Shown: positions 37,455 to 47,760, counted from the stretch's first letter. The stretch: 64,000 bases of DNA from UBA1930 sp943368475 (GCA_943368475.1 CALRLF020000006.1:33845-97844), one strand, 5' to 3'. Notes: a model not told the origin generated them from the sequence alone. Made by a program: numbers and translations.

Positions 37455-37528
37455 TGGTCTATAGTATAAGGGTAGTACAACTGATTTTGGTTCAGTATGT
37501 CTTGGTTCGAATCCAGGTAGACCAACCA
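37455..37528 (+). tRNA. tRNA-Gln (anticodon TTG)
   Basis: A complete cloverleaf: acceptor TGGTCTA pairs with TAGACCA. The anticodon arm is ACTGA-TTTTGGT-TCAGT, giving anticodon TTG. The T arm is CTTGG-TTCGAAT-CCAGG. Discriminator A is at 37525 and an encoded CCA at 37526-37528. Its charging enzyme is encoded at 20726-22387. Confidence 0.96.
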
Positions 37529-37531
37529 CCC

Positions 37532-37555
37532 AAAACCCACCTGCTGGTGGGTTTT
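37532..37555 (+). terminator. Terminator of tRNA-Gln
   Basis: Stem AAAACCCACC/GGTGGGTTTT with loop TGCT followed by a T run, four bases after the CCA end. Confidence 0.9.
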
Positions 37556-37590
37556 GTTTTTTAAACGAGTATTGTAAAGTAAATGCAATA

Positions 37591-37620
37591 AAAAAGGAGT
37601 TGACTGTTCAACTCCTTTTT
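37591..37620 (-). terminator. Terminator of the TPR gene
   Basis: Thirteen-base-pair stem AAAAAGGAGTTGA/TCAACTCCTTTTT with loop CTGT, seven bases after the stop of the gene at 37628. Confidence 0.88.
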
Positions 37621-37627
37621 CAATTTT

Positions 37628-38674
37628 TTATAGTACCGATTTCGAACTTCGTAAATCGCCCAGTTTAGGATCCATTGCTATAGCTTTATCACAAATTTGA
37701 GCTCCCCTAGTTTTATCGCCTTTTTTAATCATCGACATGCCAGCCATATACAATGCTCTAACATTTTTATTGTCGTTTTCGAACATTTTAAAATACAACT
37801 CGTATGCTGTTCCAAATTGTTCTGCCTTATAGTAAGCTTGTGCTATTTGGGTAAGAATTTGGTTATCGCCGGGTTTCTTTTCTAATACTTTATTTAATAC
37901 TTCTACACCTTTTTTAATGTCAAAAGTTAAATAAGCCATTCCCAAATTCTCTAAGAAAGCTAAATCTTGCCTCATGCCTTTCTCAGCGGCCAATTCAAGG
38001 TATTTTACAGTTTCTCTATCGTTACCCTGTGCATTATATATTAATCCAATTTCATAGTATAAGTCATATTCATTAGGCGAAACTTCTAAAACTTTTTTGT
38101 ACATAGCAATAGCATCGTTGTACATACTCATTTCTACATATACCTTTCCTAATAATGCAATTGTTTCTTTATCAGAAGGTGTTTTTTGAATTTGAGCAGT
38201 TAAATATTTTCTGGCTTTTCCGTAGTTTTCATCTTCAAAATAGCTTTTAGCCACCATATAGTTCACCTTGTCTACAATAATATTATTGTTAATGGCCGAT
38301 TCACCGTATTGTATTACTTCATTCCATTTTCGTTGCACAAAACACAATTCTATATATTTTCCCAATGCAATTGAATGCAATGCATTTTTTTGCAAAATGG
38401 CTTTATATTGTATTGTTGCAAAAGCGTATTTGCGTTGCTCGGTATAATAAGTAGCAAACTCTAAACGAATATTTTCGTTTTCAGGGCTAAAATCAACTGC
38501 TTTTTGAAAGTATTTTTCAGCATCCCAAATTTTACGTGCCAATTTGGATTCTTTTGCTTTCAGTAAGTAGAATCCAGCACTATCTGTGTTGGAACTGAAG
38601 GTGTTGCCATTAGCAGCATTTACTTCATAAGTGCAGGCTATGCACAACAGTAACAGAATGATTTGCTTTTTCAT
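37628..38674 (-). CDS. Secreted TPR-repeat protein
   Basis: A 348-residue protein; start ATG 38674 gives the signal peptide MKKQIILLLLCIACTYEVNA (the longer frame begins at TTG). About eight tetratricopeptide repeats fill the mature chain, e.g. AEKYFQKAVDFSPENENIRL, AIAMYKKVLEVSPNEYDLYY and AYELYFKMFENDNKNVRALY. TPR units bind protein partners; the signal peptide places it in the periplasm or at the outer membrane. No catalytic domain is present. It is a single gene ending at its own terminator. Which complex it serves is not visible; the PorP and gliding-type genes nearby are only a hint. Confidence 0.83.
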   Translation of the reverse strand: MKKQIILLLLCIACTYEVNAANGNTFSSNTDSAGFYLLKAKESKLARKIWDAEKYFQKAVDFSPENENIRLEFATYYTEQRKYAFATIQYKAILQKNALHSIALGKYIELCFVQRKWNEVIQYGESAINNNIIVDKVNYMVAKSYFEDENYGKARKYLTAQIQKTPSDKETIALLGKVYVEMSMYNDAIAMYKKVLEVSPNEYDLYYEIGLIYNAQGNDRETVKYLELAAEKGMRQDLAFLENLGMAYLTFDIKKGVEVLNKVLEKKPGDNQILTQIAQAYYKAEQFGTAYELYFKMFENDNKNVRALYMAGMSMIKKGDKTRGAQICDKAIAMDPKLGDLRSSKSVL

Positions 38675-38677
38675 AAT

Positions 38678-38685
38678 CAAAAATA
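38678..38685 (-). promoter_or_regulatory. -7-like word directly before the TPR gene
   Basis: Minus strand TATTTTTG fits TAnnTTTG, three bases before ATG 38674. Confidence 0.33.
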
Positions 38686-39075
38686 TTGGACTTTGTATCA
38701 ATTTTTTAGCTGAAACAAATGACCATAATATTTGTAGTGTTTGTAAAAATAAGCGTAATATCTAATACTTGCTAGTTTCTTAAACACATTTCAAACACAC
38801 CTAAATCTATGTTTCATTAAATTATCGACCGTATTTAAACGAAACCTCCAAGTATTTATTTTGCAATGACTTAATTAACAGTTTAATATAATTCTATTAA
38901 TTGTAGCCTTTTATTAGATGTTACTAAAAGCTCTTTTACACATATTTATTTTATTTTTTTGCCTTTAAGTATGATTAAGCAAAAGTAAAATTCTTGTTTT
39001 TCCTTGCAACTTTTGTTTTGTAAAGCAGCTTTTTTCATTTGTGAAACCCCATTTTTAAGAGATGAAGGGTAGTAC
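38686..39075. other. AT-rich intergenic region
   Basis: About 390 bases between the TPR gene and the 3' end of glgB. Very A/T-rich, with no ORF, repeat, RNA structure or clear terminator that I can support. It presumably holds upstream control sequences of the TPR gene. Confidence 0.55.
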
Positions 39076-41166
39076 TTAACCCAAAACAATTCCTCCTAGG
39101 GCAGGTAAATTTAGTTTTATGGTGTACTTCTTGAGTTTTTTATCCACCAAATTTGCATGTATAGATGGATTAAACACATCTCCAGTTCCCCAAAACTCTT
39201 TAGCATCACTATTAAATATTTCTTTCCACTTTGATTTACCTGTAATTTCTATTTCCCAATTGTAATGTACGGCTGGTGTCATGTTTAAGATTACTAAAAC
39301 ATCGTTGGCAGTTTTTTTACCATTTCGCTTAAACACCAACACACTTTCGGTTCTATGATTTAAATCAACCCACTCAAATCCATCGGTCGAAAATTGGTTT
39401 TCATAAAGTGCAGGATTATTTTTATACAGTTCATTCAATTTTTGCACACAATATTTCATTCCTCCATGACTTACAAAATCCAACAACTCCCACTGTAGTT
39501 CACTTTTATAATTCCATTCGTTGGTTTGCCCAAATTCGTTGCCCATGAACAACAATTTTGCTCCTGGATGGGTAAACATATAAGTATATAAAAGCCTAAG
39601 ATTGGCAAACTTCTGCCAGGTATCTCCAGGCATTTTATAAATCATTGGACTTTTACCATGTACTACTTCATCATGACTTAAAGGTTTCATGAAATTTTCA
39701 TCATAGAAATACATCATACTAAATGTGATTTCATCTTGATGAAATTGACGAAAAATTGGATCACGTTTAAAATAACGCAACGTATCATGCATCCAACCCA
39801 TCATCCATTTCATACCAAAACCAAGCCCTCCCTGAAAAGTTGGATGACTAATTTGTGGCCAATCACTTGCTTCTTCTGCAATGGTTTGTATAGTTGGAAA
39901 ATCTCTATATAAAGTAGCATTTAAATCTTTTATAAAAGCAATGGCTTCGAGGTTTCCATTTCCACCAAATTCGTTGGGTTCCCATTGTCCTTCATTTCTA
40001 CTATAATCTAATCGCAACATCGATGAAACTGCATCAACACGTATTCCATCAATATGAAAACGATCGCACCAAAACCTTGCACTACTTATTAAGAAGCTTT
40101 TTACTTCTCCCCTGCTGTAATTAAAAATATAACTGTTCCAATCTGGGTGATAGCCTTTACGCATATCGGCATACTCATAAGTGTGTGTTCCATCGAACAT
40201 AAACAAACCATGAGCATCGTAAGGAAAATGTGAAGGCACCCAATCTAAAATAACCCCAATACCTGCATGATGAAATGCTTCAACCATAGCAGCAAAATCT
40301 TGTGGACTACCAAACCTACTGGTTGGTGCAAAATAGCCTATGCCTTGATAACCCCAACTACCATCAAACGGATGTTCCATTACAGGCATTAATTCTATAT
40401 GCGTAAAACCCATTTCTTTTACATAGGGAACTAAACGTTCAGTTATTTCGGCATAAGTGTTGTAACTTTCTTCATCGTGTTTATCGGGTCGCATCCAACT
40501 TGCCAAATGTACTTCGTAAACACTCCAAGGTGCATTTAAAGCATTGTGAGTGCCCCTTTGCGTCATCCATTCTTCATCTTTCCATTCATAAAAAGTTCCC
40601 CATGCAATACTTGCTGTATAAGGTCTTTTTTCCCATAAATGTGCAAAGGGATCTCCCTTGTCTAACTTCAATCCTTTAAAACCAATAATGTGATACTTAT
40701 AAGCCTCTCCTGCTAAAACATTTGGAATAAATCCTTCCCAAATACCACTACCATCTTTCCTTACAAATAAAGGATGTGTTGTAGTATCCCACTCATTAAA
40801 ATAACCAATTACTGAAATATAGGTTGCATTAGGAGCCCAAACTGCAAAGTAGGTGCCTTGTGTATGTAGTACTTGAATTTGTTTATTTCCAAACAATTCA
40901 TATAATCTGTAATGTGTTCCATTTTGAAAATTCGTTACATCTTCATCCGTAAATAAAGAATAATTCCACACAGGCTGAACGGTATCTACAAAAAAAAGTT
41001 CTTCGTACTTTTTAGTTGCTTTCTTTTTAGCAGATGTTGTTTTTTTATCTTCAGCTTTTTCAACTGTTGTATTTCCAGCAACATCCTTTTTTTTTGCAAC
41101 AAGTTTACCAGTTGCACCTGATATCGTCCTTTGGTCATCTTTTACTGTAGCAATCGTTTTTTTCAT
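39076..41166 (-). CDS. glgB: 1,4-alpha-glucan branching enzyme
   Basis: A 696-residue GH13 enzyme that makes alpha-1,6 branches in glycogen. Residues 1-55 are a Lys/Ala/Thr-rich low-complexity extension (EDKKTTSAKKKATKK) not needed for the fold. The CBM48 domain (GTYFAVWAPNATYISVIGYF) precedes the catalytic barrel: ELMPVMEHPFDGSWGYQ, GIGVILDWVPSHFP, the nucleophile in GIRVDAVSSML (Asp about 378), the acid/base in IAEEASDWP (Glu 431/432), and SHDEVVHGK. A C-terminal beta domain ends it. No other glycogen gene is next to it, and the upstream gene diverges. Confidence 0.93.
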   Translation of the reverse strand: MKKTIATVKDDQRTISGATGKLVAKKKDVAGNTTVEKAEDKKTTSAKKKATKKYEELFFVDTVQPVWNYSLFTDEDVTNFQNGTHYRLYELFGNKQIQVLHTQGTYFAVWAPNATYISVIGYFNEWDTTTHPLFVRKDGSGIWEGFIPNVLAGEAYKYHIIGFKGLKLDKGDPFAHLWEKRPYTASIAWGTFYEWKDEEWMTQRGTHNALNAPWSVYEVHLASWMRPDKHDEESYNTYAEITERLVPYVKEMGFTHIELMPVMEHPFDGSWGYQGIGYFAPTSRFGSPQDFAAMVEAFHHAGIGVILDWVPSHFPYDAHGLFMFDGTHTYEYADMRKGYHPDWNSYIFNYSRGEVKSFLISSARFWCDRFHIDGIRVDAVSSMLRLDYSRNEGQWEPNEFGGNGNLEAIAFIKDLNATLYRDFPTIQTIAEEASDWPQISHPTFQGGLGFGMKWMMGWMHDTLRYFKRDPIFRQFHQDEITFSMMYFYDENFMKPLSHDEVVHGKSPMIYKMPGDTWQKFANLRLLYTYMFTHPGAKLLFMGNEFGQTNEWNYKSELQWELLDFVSHGGMKYCVQKLNELYKNNPALYENQFSTDGFEWVDLNHRTESVLVFKRNGKKTANDVLVILNMTPAVHYNWEIEITGKSKWKEIFNSDAKEFWGTGDVFNPSIHANLVDKKLKKYTIKLNLPALGGIVLG

Positions 41167-41288
41167 ACCGTATTTTTATATATCTACTTTCTTTAACTTA
41201 ATATTGGGAGTTTGAATTTTGTTTCATCTCTCAATTTATGGATTTTGCACAGGCTTTAATCTAATTGTTTAAGGCACCATTTATTTTT

Positions 41289-44057
41289 ATGAGACAACTG
41301 AAACTACTACTTATTTTTTGTACTTGTACATTTTTTTTACATGCCCAAAATTCTGGCATTAAAGGAACAGTAACCGACACATTAAATAAACAAAACTTAC
41401 CTAAGGCTACTATTAGTTTATTAAACAGTAAAGACTCTGTTTTAAAATATTTTACAAGAACTACAAGTACCGGAAATTTTTCTTTAGAAAATGTTCGACA
41501 AGGTAAATATATTATGCTGGTTACTTATCCAACCTATGCTGACTATTATGACACACTTACCATTAATGAAAATATGCTGAATTTGGGTATGGTGATGTTG
41601 AGTACCAAAGCACATTTATTATCGGATGTTACTGTACGCCAAAAAATTGCGGCTATACGAATGAAGGGCGATACCATTGTATATAAAGCAGATAGCTTTA
41701 AACTCAAAGAAGGAGCATCGGTAGAAGACTTATTGAAAAAGTTTCCAGGAATTCAGGTAGATAAAAATGGAAATATAACTGCACAGGGAACCAAGGTAGA
41801 AAAAGTATTGGTTGATGGAGAAGAATTTTTTGGGGACGACCCAACCATTGCAACAAAAGGTTTGAATGCCAAAATGGTGAATGAAGTACAGGTATTTGAT
41901 AAAAAAAGTGATCAAGCAACCTTTACTGGTATTGATGATGGACAAACTAGCCGAACGATAAACTTAAAGTTAAAAGATGATGCTAAAAAAGGTTGGTTTG
42001 GCAAAATTGAAGCAGGTGCTGATTTAAAAGATAGATGGAACAACAGTTTAATGGCCAATTCTTTTAAAAAGAAAAGAAAATTTTCGGTTTATGGTATTGC
42101 CAGCAGTACAGGTAAAACAGGTTTAAACTGGGATGAAAAAGGAAAGTTTGGTGATGGTGGCAGCTCTGATATGCAAATGACAGATGATGGAGGAATGTAT
42201 ATGAACTGGGATGGTGGAGATGGATTTGACAATGGCAATTACTGGGGTGAAGGCATACCTAAAAGTTGGAGTGGTGGCTTTAATTATTCGAATAAATTTA
42301 ATAACGATAAGCAAAATATAAACGGTAGTTATCGATATGCCAAAATAATTAATGAAGGCAGTGGCTCTACCATTTCTCAATCTATTTTACCCGATACTTT
42401 ATTTTTTAATAATGAGAGCAGAACGGTTTTTGGTAATAAAGATAGACACGCAATGAATGGAAGTTATGATTGGATGGTAGATAGTTTTCTATCAGTAAAA
42501 GTTACTATTGCTGGCACAAAAGGCACAATGAATGGAAGAAGCACTTTTAACAGCGAAGCATTAAATGCGTTTAATCAATTTGTAAATAAAAGCAGTCGTA
42601 TTACATCTTCAGCTGGCAATAATCAAAGTTTTAAAAGCAGTTTATTAATTAGAAAGAAATTTAGAAAAGCAGGTAGAACATTATCTGTAAGTTTCGACCA
42701 ATCATTAAATGAAAGCAATACCGATGGCTTTTTATATGCAGTAAATGATTATTACAATAAAGCTGGTGTAAATAATATTAGTGATACCACAGATCAGAAA
42801 AAAGTAAATGGTAACAACAACAATGTAATCAATAGTAGAATTGCTTATACAGAACAATTGGCAAAAAATACAACGCTCGAAGTGAGTTACGGCATTAACA
42901 TAAACAAATTTGAAAATAAAGTGCTCAGTTACGACAAATCTATTGGAGGCAAATATGATGTTTTAAATAGTAAATTTAGTAACGACTATGACTTTAATGT
43001 TGTTACCAATAAAGTTGGTTCAACCATAAGATTCAATCCTAAAAAAGTAAATGTTTCTTTGGGTGGAGATATTGCATTTGCCAACTTTAATCAAAAAGAT
43101 TTAATCAAAGACACAACGAGTAAATACAACTTTACGAATCTTTTTCCAAGAGCAAATTTTACCTATAAGTTTAATGCCAATAAAAGAATATCTATTAACT
43201 ATAATGGTAATACACGTCAACCTTCTATTCAACAAATTCAACCAGTTGCCGATAATACCAACCCATTATTAGTTCAGCTGGGTAACGCTAATTTAAAACA
43301 AGAGTTTAGCCACAGAATTAATTTAAACATGAACAATTATCAGGTTTTAAAAAACAGAGGCTATTGGATTGGCATGAACTATGGTTTTACAGATAAAGCA
43401 ATTGGCAACAACCGAACTACAGATACCATTGGCAAAACTGTAACCCAATACGTAAACGTTAATGGCAATAATTACTTTGGTGCTAACATAGGTTTCAATG
43501 CAAAATTCGAAAAGTTAGGCATTGATTATAATATTGGTTATTCTTATAATAACAATAATGGTGTGAGCCTTGTAAATGGCTTAACCAATACAACAAAAAC
43601 CAATCGCCATGGAATTAATTTTGGCATGAGTAAAGAGAAAGAAAAAGTGTACAACTTTTATATGTGGAGCAATTTCTCGTACAACATATCTACATCTTCA
43701 ATTAGACCAGATGTTAAAACAAATTACTGGAGTGGCTACTTAAATGGAGAGTTAAATATTCAACTTCCTTATAAATTAGAATTGAATAATGAAATTGAAT
43801 TTAATTTCAGACAAAAAACTCCACTTTTTAGTGGTAATAACAATGTAACAGTGTGGAACGTCTACATAGCTAAGAAAATTTTGAAGAACGATAAAGGACA
43901 AATACGTTTTACAGGTTTTGATATTCTTGATCAAAACAGAGGATACAGCCGTAACATCAGCTCTACAACATTAACTGAAAACTCATTTCAACAACTTTCA
44001 CAATACTTCATGCTAAGTTTCATCTGGAATTTCAGCAAAGGAGGAATGACAAAATAA
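41289..44057 (+). CDS. Outer-membrane beta-barrel (TonB-receptor-like) with regulatory N-domain
   Basis: A 922-residue protein from ATG 41289 (MRQLKLLLIFCTCTFFLHAQ); the frame also opens at a TTG eight codons earlier. Residues about 22-110 form a carboxypeptidase-regulatory-like domain (GIKGTVTDTLNKQNLPKATI). A plug-like part follows (GASVEDLLKKFPGIQVDKNG, VLVDGEEFFGDD). The remainder is a beta-barrel of the OMP_b-brl_3 kind (RISINYNGNTRQPSIQQIQP). No TonB box was identified. It probably takes up or moves an unknown substrate. The GLPGLI gene starts six bases after its stop, a recurrent pairing. Confidence 0.84.
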   Translation: MRQLKLLLIFCTCTFFLHAQNSGIKGTVTDTLNKQNLPKATISLLNSKDSVLKYFTRTTSTGNFSLENVRQGKYIMLVTYPTYADYYDTLTINENMLNLGMVMLSTKAHLLSDVTVRQKIAAIRMKGDTIVYKADSFKLKEGASVEDLLKKFPGIQVDKNGNITAQGTKVEKVLVDGEEFFGDDPTIATKGLNAKMVNEVQVFDKKSDQATFTGIDDGQTSRTINLKLKDDAKKGWFGKIEAGADLKDRWNNSLMANSFKKKRKFSVYGIASSTGKTGLNWDEKGKFGDGGSSDMQMTDDGGMYMNWDGGDGFDNGNYWGEGIPKSWSGGFNYSNKFNNDKQNINGSYRYAKIINEGSGSTISQSILPDTLFFNNESRTVFGNKDRHAMNGSYDWMVDSFLSVKVTIAGTKGTMNGRSTFNSEALNAFNQFVNKSSRITSSAGNNQSFKSSLLIRKKFRKAGRTLSVSFDQSLNESNTDGFLYAVNDYYNKAGVNNISDTTDQKKVNGNNNNVINSRIAYTEQLAKNTTLEVSYGININKFENKVLSYDKSIGGKYDVLNSKFSNDYDFNVVTNKVGSTIRFNPKKVNVSLGGDIAFANFNQKDLIKDTTSKYNFTNLFPRANFTYKFNANKRISINYNGNTRQPSIQQIQPVADNTNPLLVQLGNANLKQEFSHRINLNMNNYQVLKNRGYWIGMNYGFTDKAIGNNRTTDTIGKTVTQYVNVNGNNYFGANIGFNAKFEKLGIDYNIGYSYNNNNGVSLVNGLTNTTKTNRHGINFGMSKEKEKVYNFYMWSNFSYNISTSSIRPDVKTNYWSGYLNGELNIQLPYKLELNNEIEFNFRQKTPLFSGNNNVTVWNVYIAKKILKNDKGQIRFTGFDILDQNRGYSRNISSTTLTENSFQQLSQYFMLSFIWNFSKGGMTK

Positions 44058-44063
44058 TATTTT

Positions 44064-44822
44064 ATGAGATTATTGATTATAGCTTTTTTTGTATTTCTAT
44101 CAACTGAGTGTCAGGCACAACAAGTATTTATTAGTGCTGGGAAAATTGAGTTTGAGAAACAAATTAATCTGCACAAAGAAATTGATGAAAGTTGGGGCGA
44201 CGATGATGATGATATTTGGAAACAGAACTATAAAAAGAACTTACCCAAAGTAGGCGTATCTTATTTTGATTTATACTTTAATGAAAATAAATCAATCTAT
44301 AAAGCTGGAAAAGAAGCACAGCAAGGTTTATTAAAAGTACCAGAATGGATGGCAGATAAAGCGTTGGATAATATTATTTATAACGATGTACAGCTACAAC
44401 AAACGACCTCACAAAAAAATATTTTTGAAAACACTTTTTTAATACAAGACTCCATTCGTAAAATAGATTGGCGTATAACCAATGATACCAGAACGATTGC
44501 AGGCGTAGAATGCAGAAAAGCAATTGGTAAAATAATGGATAGTGTTTATGTAATTGCATTTTATACTGATATTATTACTAGCAGTTGTGGGCCAGAAAGT
44601 TTTACAGGTTTACCAGGTTTAATTTTAGGTGTTGCCATACCCAGAATAAATACTACATGGTTTGCAACAAAAATTGAGCTAATTACAGTACCCGACGCAA
44701 TGCTTATTGCACCTAAAAAAGGAAAGAAAGCTACTTATCAGGATTTAATGATACAACTTAGAAAAAGCACCAAAGATTGGGGTAAAAACGGAGATCGAAA
44801 TATTTGGAAATTGATGATTTAA
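44064..44822 (+). CDS. GLPGLI family secreted protein
   Basis: A 252-residue protein with signal peptide MRLLIIAFFVFLSTECQAQ. It carries the family's signature TGLPGLILGVAIP at about residues 176-188, preceded by NDTRTIAGVECRKAIGK and YVIAFYTDIITSSCGPESF. Members are found in Bacteroidota, often beside TonB-receptor-like barrels; the function is not known. It lies six bases downstream of such a barrel and is surely co-transcribed with it. Its last four bases overlap the 3' end of the convergent DUF3592-like gene. Confidence 0.88.
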   Translation: MRLLIIAFFVFLSTECQAQQVFISAGKIEFEKQINLHKEIDESWGDDDDDIWKQNYKKNLPKVGVSYFDLYFNENKSIYKAGKEAQQGLLKVPEWMADKALDNIIYNDVQLQQTTSQKNIFENTFLIQDSIRKIDWRITNDTRTIAGVECRKAIGKIMDSVYVIAFYTDIITSSCGPESFTGLPGLILGVAIPRINTTWFATKIELITVPDAMLIAPKKGKKATYQDLMIQLRKSTKDWGKNGDRNIWKLMI

Positions 44823-45256
44823 TCATCGTACTTTTTCTTTTTTTCTTCTTTGTATTCCAATTGTTCCTGTAAAGCTTCATCAGAAGGATTATTAGTTACG
44901 GCAACTGCTACCTGAAACAATGCAATAAATAAAACTACAGAAGCTAACAATTCTCCCCACGTAATCCAATAGCCAAAAAAAGCATAAACTGTAGCTTTTT
45001 CTGGGTGAGCAGGAACATAAATAACTTCTAGTTTTTTTTGCTCAGGTAAATTTCGCAATACATATCTAGCATCTACAGCATAACTTTTTTTACCATGAAA
45101 AAAAAAGGCTTTTGGTATAACCTCATTGCTTACACTATCTCTAACCCAATGAATGGTAGCAGGCGTAAATTCTCCATCAAAAAAATCTGGTTCTCTGCTA
45201 TATACAATGTATAAAGAAAAGCAAACAATATATAAAAATGCAATGCCTGTGTACAT
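44819..45256 (-). CDS. DUF3592-like two-pass membrane protein
   Basis: A 145-residue protein. Segment one is MYTGIAFLYIVCFSLYIVY and segment two is LLASVVLFIALFQVAVAV. Between them is a domain of about 70 residues (ATIHWVRDS, LEVIYVPAHPEKATVY) that resembles DUF3592. The C-terminus is charged (EYKEEKKKKYDD). Function is unknown. It overlaps the GLPGLI gene tail-to-tail by four bases and is 42 bases downstream of the larger barrel gene on the same strand. Confidence 0.68.
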   Translation of the reverse strand: MYTGIAFLYIVCFSLYIVYSREPDFFDGEFTPATIHWVRDSVSNEVIPKAFFFHGKKSYAVDARYVLRNLPEQKKLEVIYVPAHPEKATVYAFFGYWITWGELLASVVLFIALFQVAVAVTNNPSDEALQEQLEYKEEKKKKYDD

Positions 45257-45297
45257 GCTGCTAAAATAAGTGATAACTACAGCGTATTAAAACAATA

Positions 45298-47760
45298 CTA
45301 TTTCTTTTTTGCTTTCATTCTTTCTAATGCAGCTTTCTTTTGCTTATCGGTTAGCTTACTTTTTTGTACCATTTTATTTAGCTGATAGCTAAATACCAAT
45401 CGAAAATTTCTGGTATTGGTTGAGTTAAATGACTCTAAAGAAAAATTACTACCATAAGTATATGTGGTTGATTGTTGGGCTTTAAATGGATCGACAATAC
45501 TGAAGCCCACAATAAATCTTTTATTAAAAAACTTCTTTTGCACACCAAGATTCATTGTTAAATTACTTCTACTTCTGCCCTGCGGTGTTGCAAAACTGCT
45601 AAACCTTGCATTGCCTTCAAATGTTAAAGTTGCAGTTGGTGTATAGTTGTAATTAATGTTGGTATAAAAAGTACTTCCATCGGTGTACTTATACAATATT
45701 TTTTCAGCTTCACCATATTGGTTAAATGTGTAACCAAAGCTGCTGTTCATTCTAAATTTTTTAGAGAAGGTATAACCACCCCAAATGCTGGCTTCATATT
45801 CATTTCTATCAGCAATATTTAACCAAGTAATCTGAGTTTTACCATTGGTGGTTAATGTACGAATAGTATTGAAAATATTTTTTATTTTATTGTATCCCAA
45901 CGATGTGTTGATGTAGTACTTACCCTTAATCCAACTAACATTCCAATCATAATTATCTGCCAAAGTGGGTAACAAATAAGGATTACCAAATCTTAAATTA
46001 TATGGATCACTATAATCAATATTTGGATTTAATTCTCCCAACCCTGGCCTTCTGATAGAGGCTCTGTATACCAACGAAGTATTGAGCTCTCTGCCAAACT
46101 CTTTTCGAATAGTTATGGTAGGCAACACATTTAAATAATCATTGGCTACATCGGTTGAATTTCCTTTAAAAAATCGAAACTCCATTTGTGTATGTTCTGC
46201 CTGAACACCAGCTATAATTCTAAAACTTTTAGACAAAATAATAGTAGCTGCAACCCTTGCTGTAGTTAGATTTTGGTGAAACTTAAAATCATTACTCAAT
46301 AAGTCATTGGCAATAAACGTTGTATCAATTTTATTAAGAAAACTGGTATTTAATACACTATGGTATGAGCTACGCTGAAAAGTTGCTCCAGTTGAAAAAA
46401 TGACTACTTTATTTAAGGGTTTATCATAGCTAATCCTTGCAGAAAAGTTACTGTTGTACACATTGAAAAATTGGTTTTGTGTACTATCCCCTGACGGAAC
46501 CAGATTGCCAGATAAAAACTGTTGAAAAAAATCTCTATCTGTATCATTCTTCCCATAGTTAGCATTCAATATTATTCGTACAACTTCACCAGGTGTTTTC
46601 TTTGCTTTAATGTTATAGTTTAAGGTAAGTGCATGACTGTACCCATCTCCTTCACTATCATTTTCTCTTGAACTGAATTTATAGGCTTCATTAAACCTGT
46701 TGATATTGGTATATCGGGTAATGCTGTAATTGTGGTACAAATTCAAATTGCCTTGATAGGTAAAACCAACGCTTCGATATTTGTTTAATTCATAATCTAC
46801 CTGAAAACGCAAATGTGGTCTTAAGCTCTTGTTTTCATAATTCCCATCGGTATTAAATTGATTCGAAGAGTCGGTATAATTATTTTGGCGTTTCGAATAA
46901 CTGTTACCATTAAAAATACTTCCCCCTAATCCAAACGTAGTATTGATAGAAAATTTTTGACGCCTAAAACTCATATTAGTTGCCAAACCAACTTCACCCC
47001 TCGAACCAACATTCAAGGTAACTTTTCCTGTTAAGCCAACTTTCCCTTTTCGGGTAACAATATTTATTACACCACCACTTTCTGTTGCATATTCTGGTGG
47101 CGGATTTACCATCAACTCAATTTTTTCGATGCTGCTACCCGGCAAACTTTCCAGTAAATCTTTTAGTTGCTCAGCTGTTAAATCGGTTGGTTTATCATCA
47201 ATTAAAATTTTAGGTTCTTTACCCTTCAACAAAATTTTGCCATTGGGGTCATTGTTAATTAAAGGCATGCTTTTTAAAATTTCAGCAGTGCTAGATCCAT
47301 TACTCAATGCACTTTCTCCAACATTATAAATCAACTTGCCATCCCTGTTTTCAATCAATGGTTTTTCGGCATAAACAACAACTTCAGTTAAATCGGATGA
47401 TGCAGCGGTAAGCTTTACGTCGCCCAAATTAAAATCGTATCGCTCAGCCCTAACTTGAATGCTATCTAAACTCAAATTTTTGTATCCCGTAGCACTAATC
47501 ACCAAGCTATACACTGCAAAAGGAATTTTTTCGAATTCAAAAGCCCCATTCTTATCGGCTATTTGAACAATTTTTATAGATGTATCCGCTGCTCTCACTA
47601 AAATTAGGGTTGAAAAAGCAATAGGCTTGCTTGTGGTGGCATCCATCACATTACCAATGATTACACCAAAATCCTGATTTGATTTCTGCGTTTTTTCCTG
47701 ACTGAAAACACTTTCAGCAGAGAAAAAAATTAAAAAAAAGAGTATTGCTCTGTACAACAT
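45298..47760 (-). CDS. Outer-membrane beta-barrel (TonB-receptor-like), second copy
   Basis: An 820-residue protein with signal peptide MLYRAILFFLIFFSAESVFS. The N-terminal regulatory domain (GVIIGNVMDATTSKPIAFST) is followed by a plug (SNGSSTAEILKSMPLINNDP, ILIDDKPTDLTAEQLKDLLE, ESGGVINIVTRKGKVGL) and an OMP_b-brl_3 barrel (ASIRRPGLGELNPNIDYSDP). The tail is Lys-rich (TDKQKKAALERMKAKKK). It has the same overall build as the protein at 41289-44057 but low apparent identity and no GLPGLI partner next to it. The substrate is not known. Confidence 0.84.
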   Translation of the reverse strand: MLYRAILFFLIFFSAESVFSQEKTQKSNQDFGVIIGNVMDATTSKPIAFSTLILVRAADTSIKIVQIADKNGAFEFEKIPFAVYSLVISATGYKNLSLDSIQVRAERYDFNLGDVKLTAASSDLTEVVVYAEKPLIENRDGKLIYNVGESALSNGSSTAEILKSMPLINNDPNGKILLKGKEPKILIDDKPTDLTAEQLKDLLESLPGSSIEKIELMVNPPPEYATESGGVINIVTRKGKVGLTGKVTLNVGSRGEVGLATNMSFRRQKFSINTTFGLGGSIFNGNSYSKRQNNYTDSSNQFNTDGNYENKSLRPHLRFQVDYELNKYRSVGFTYQGNLNLYHNYSITRYTNINRFNEAYKFSSRENDSEGDGYSHALTLNYNIKAKKTPGEVVRIILNANYGKNDTDRDFFQQFLSGNLVPSGDSTQNQFFNVYNSNFSARISYDKPLNKVVIFSTGATFQRSSYHSVLNTSFLNKIDTTFIANDLLSNDFKFHQNLTTARVAATIILSKSFRIIAGVQAEHTQMEFRFFKGNSTDVANDYLNVLPTITIRKEFGRELNTSLVYRASIRRPGLGELNPNIDYSDPYNLRFGNPYLLPTLADNYDWNVSWIKGKYYINTSLGYNKIKNIFNTIRTLTTNGKTQITWLNIADRNEYEASIWGGYTFSKKFRMNSSFGYTFNQYGEAEKILYKYTDGSTFYTNINYNYTPTATLTFEGNARFSSFATPQGRSRSNLTMNLGVQKKFFNKRFIVGFSIVDPFKAQQSTTYTYGSNFSLESFNSTNTRNFRLVFSYQLNKMVQKSKLTDKQKKAALERMKAKKK

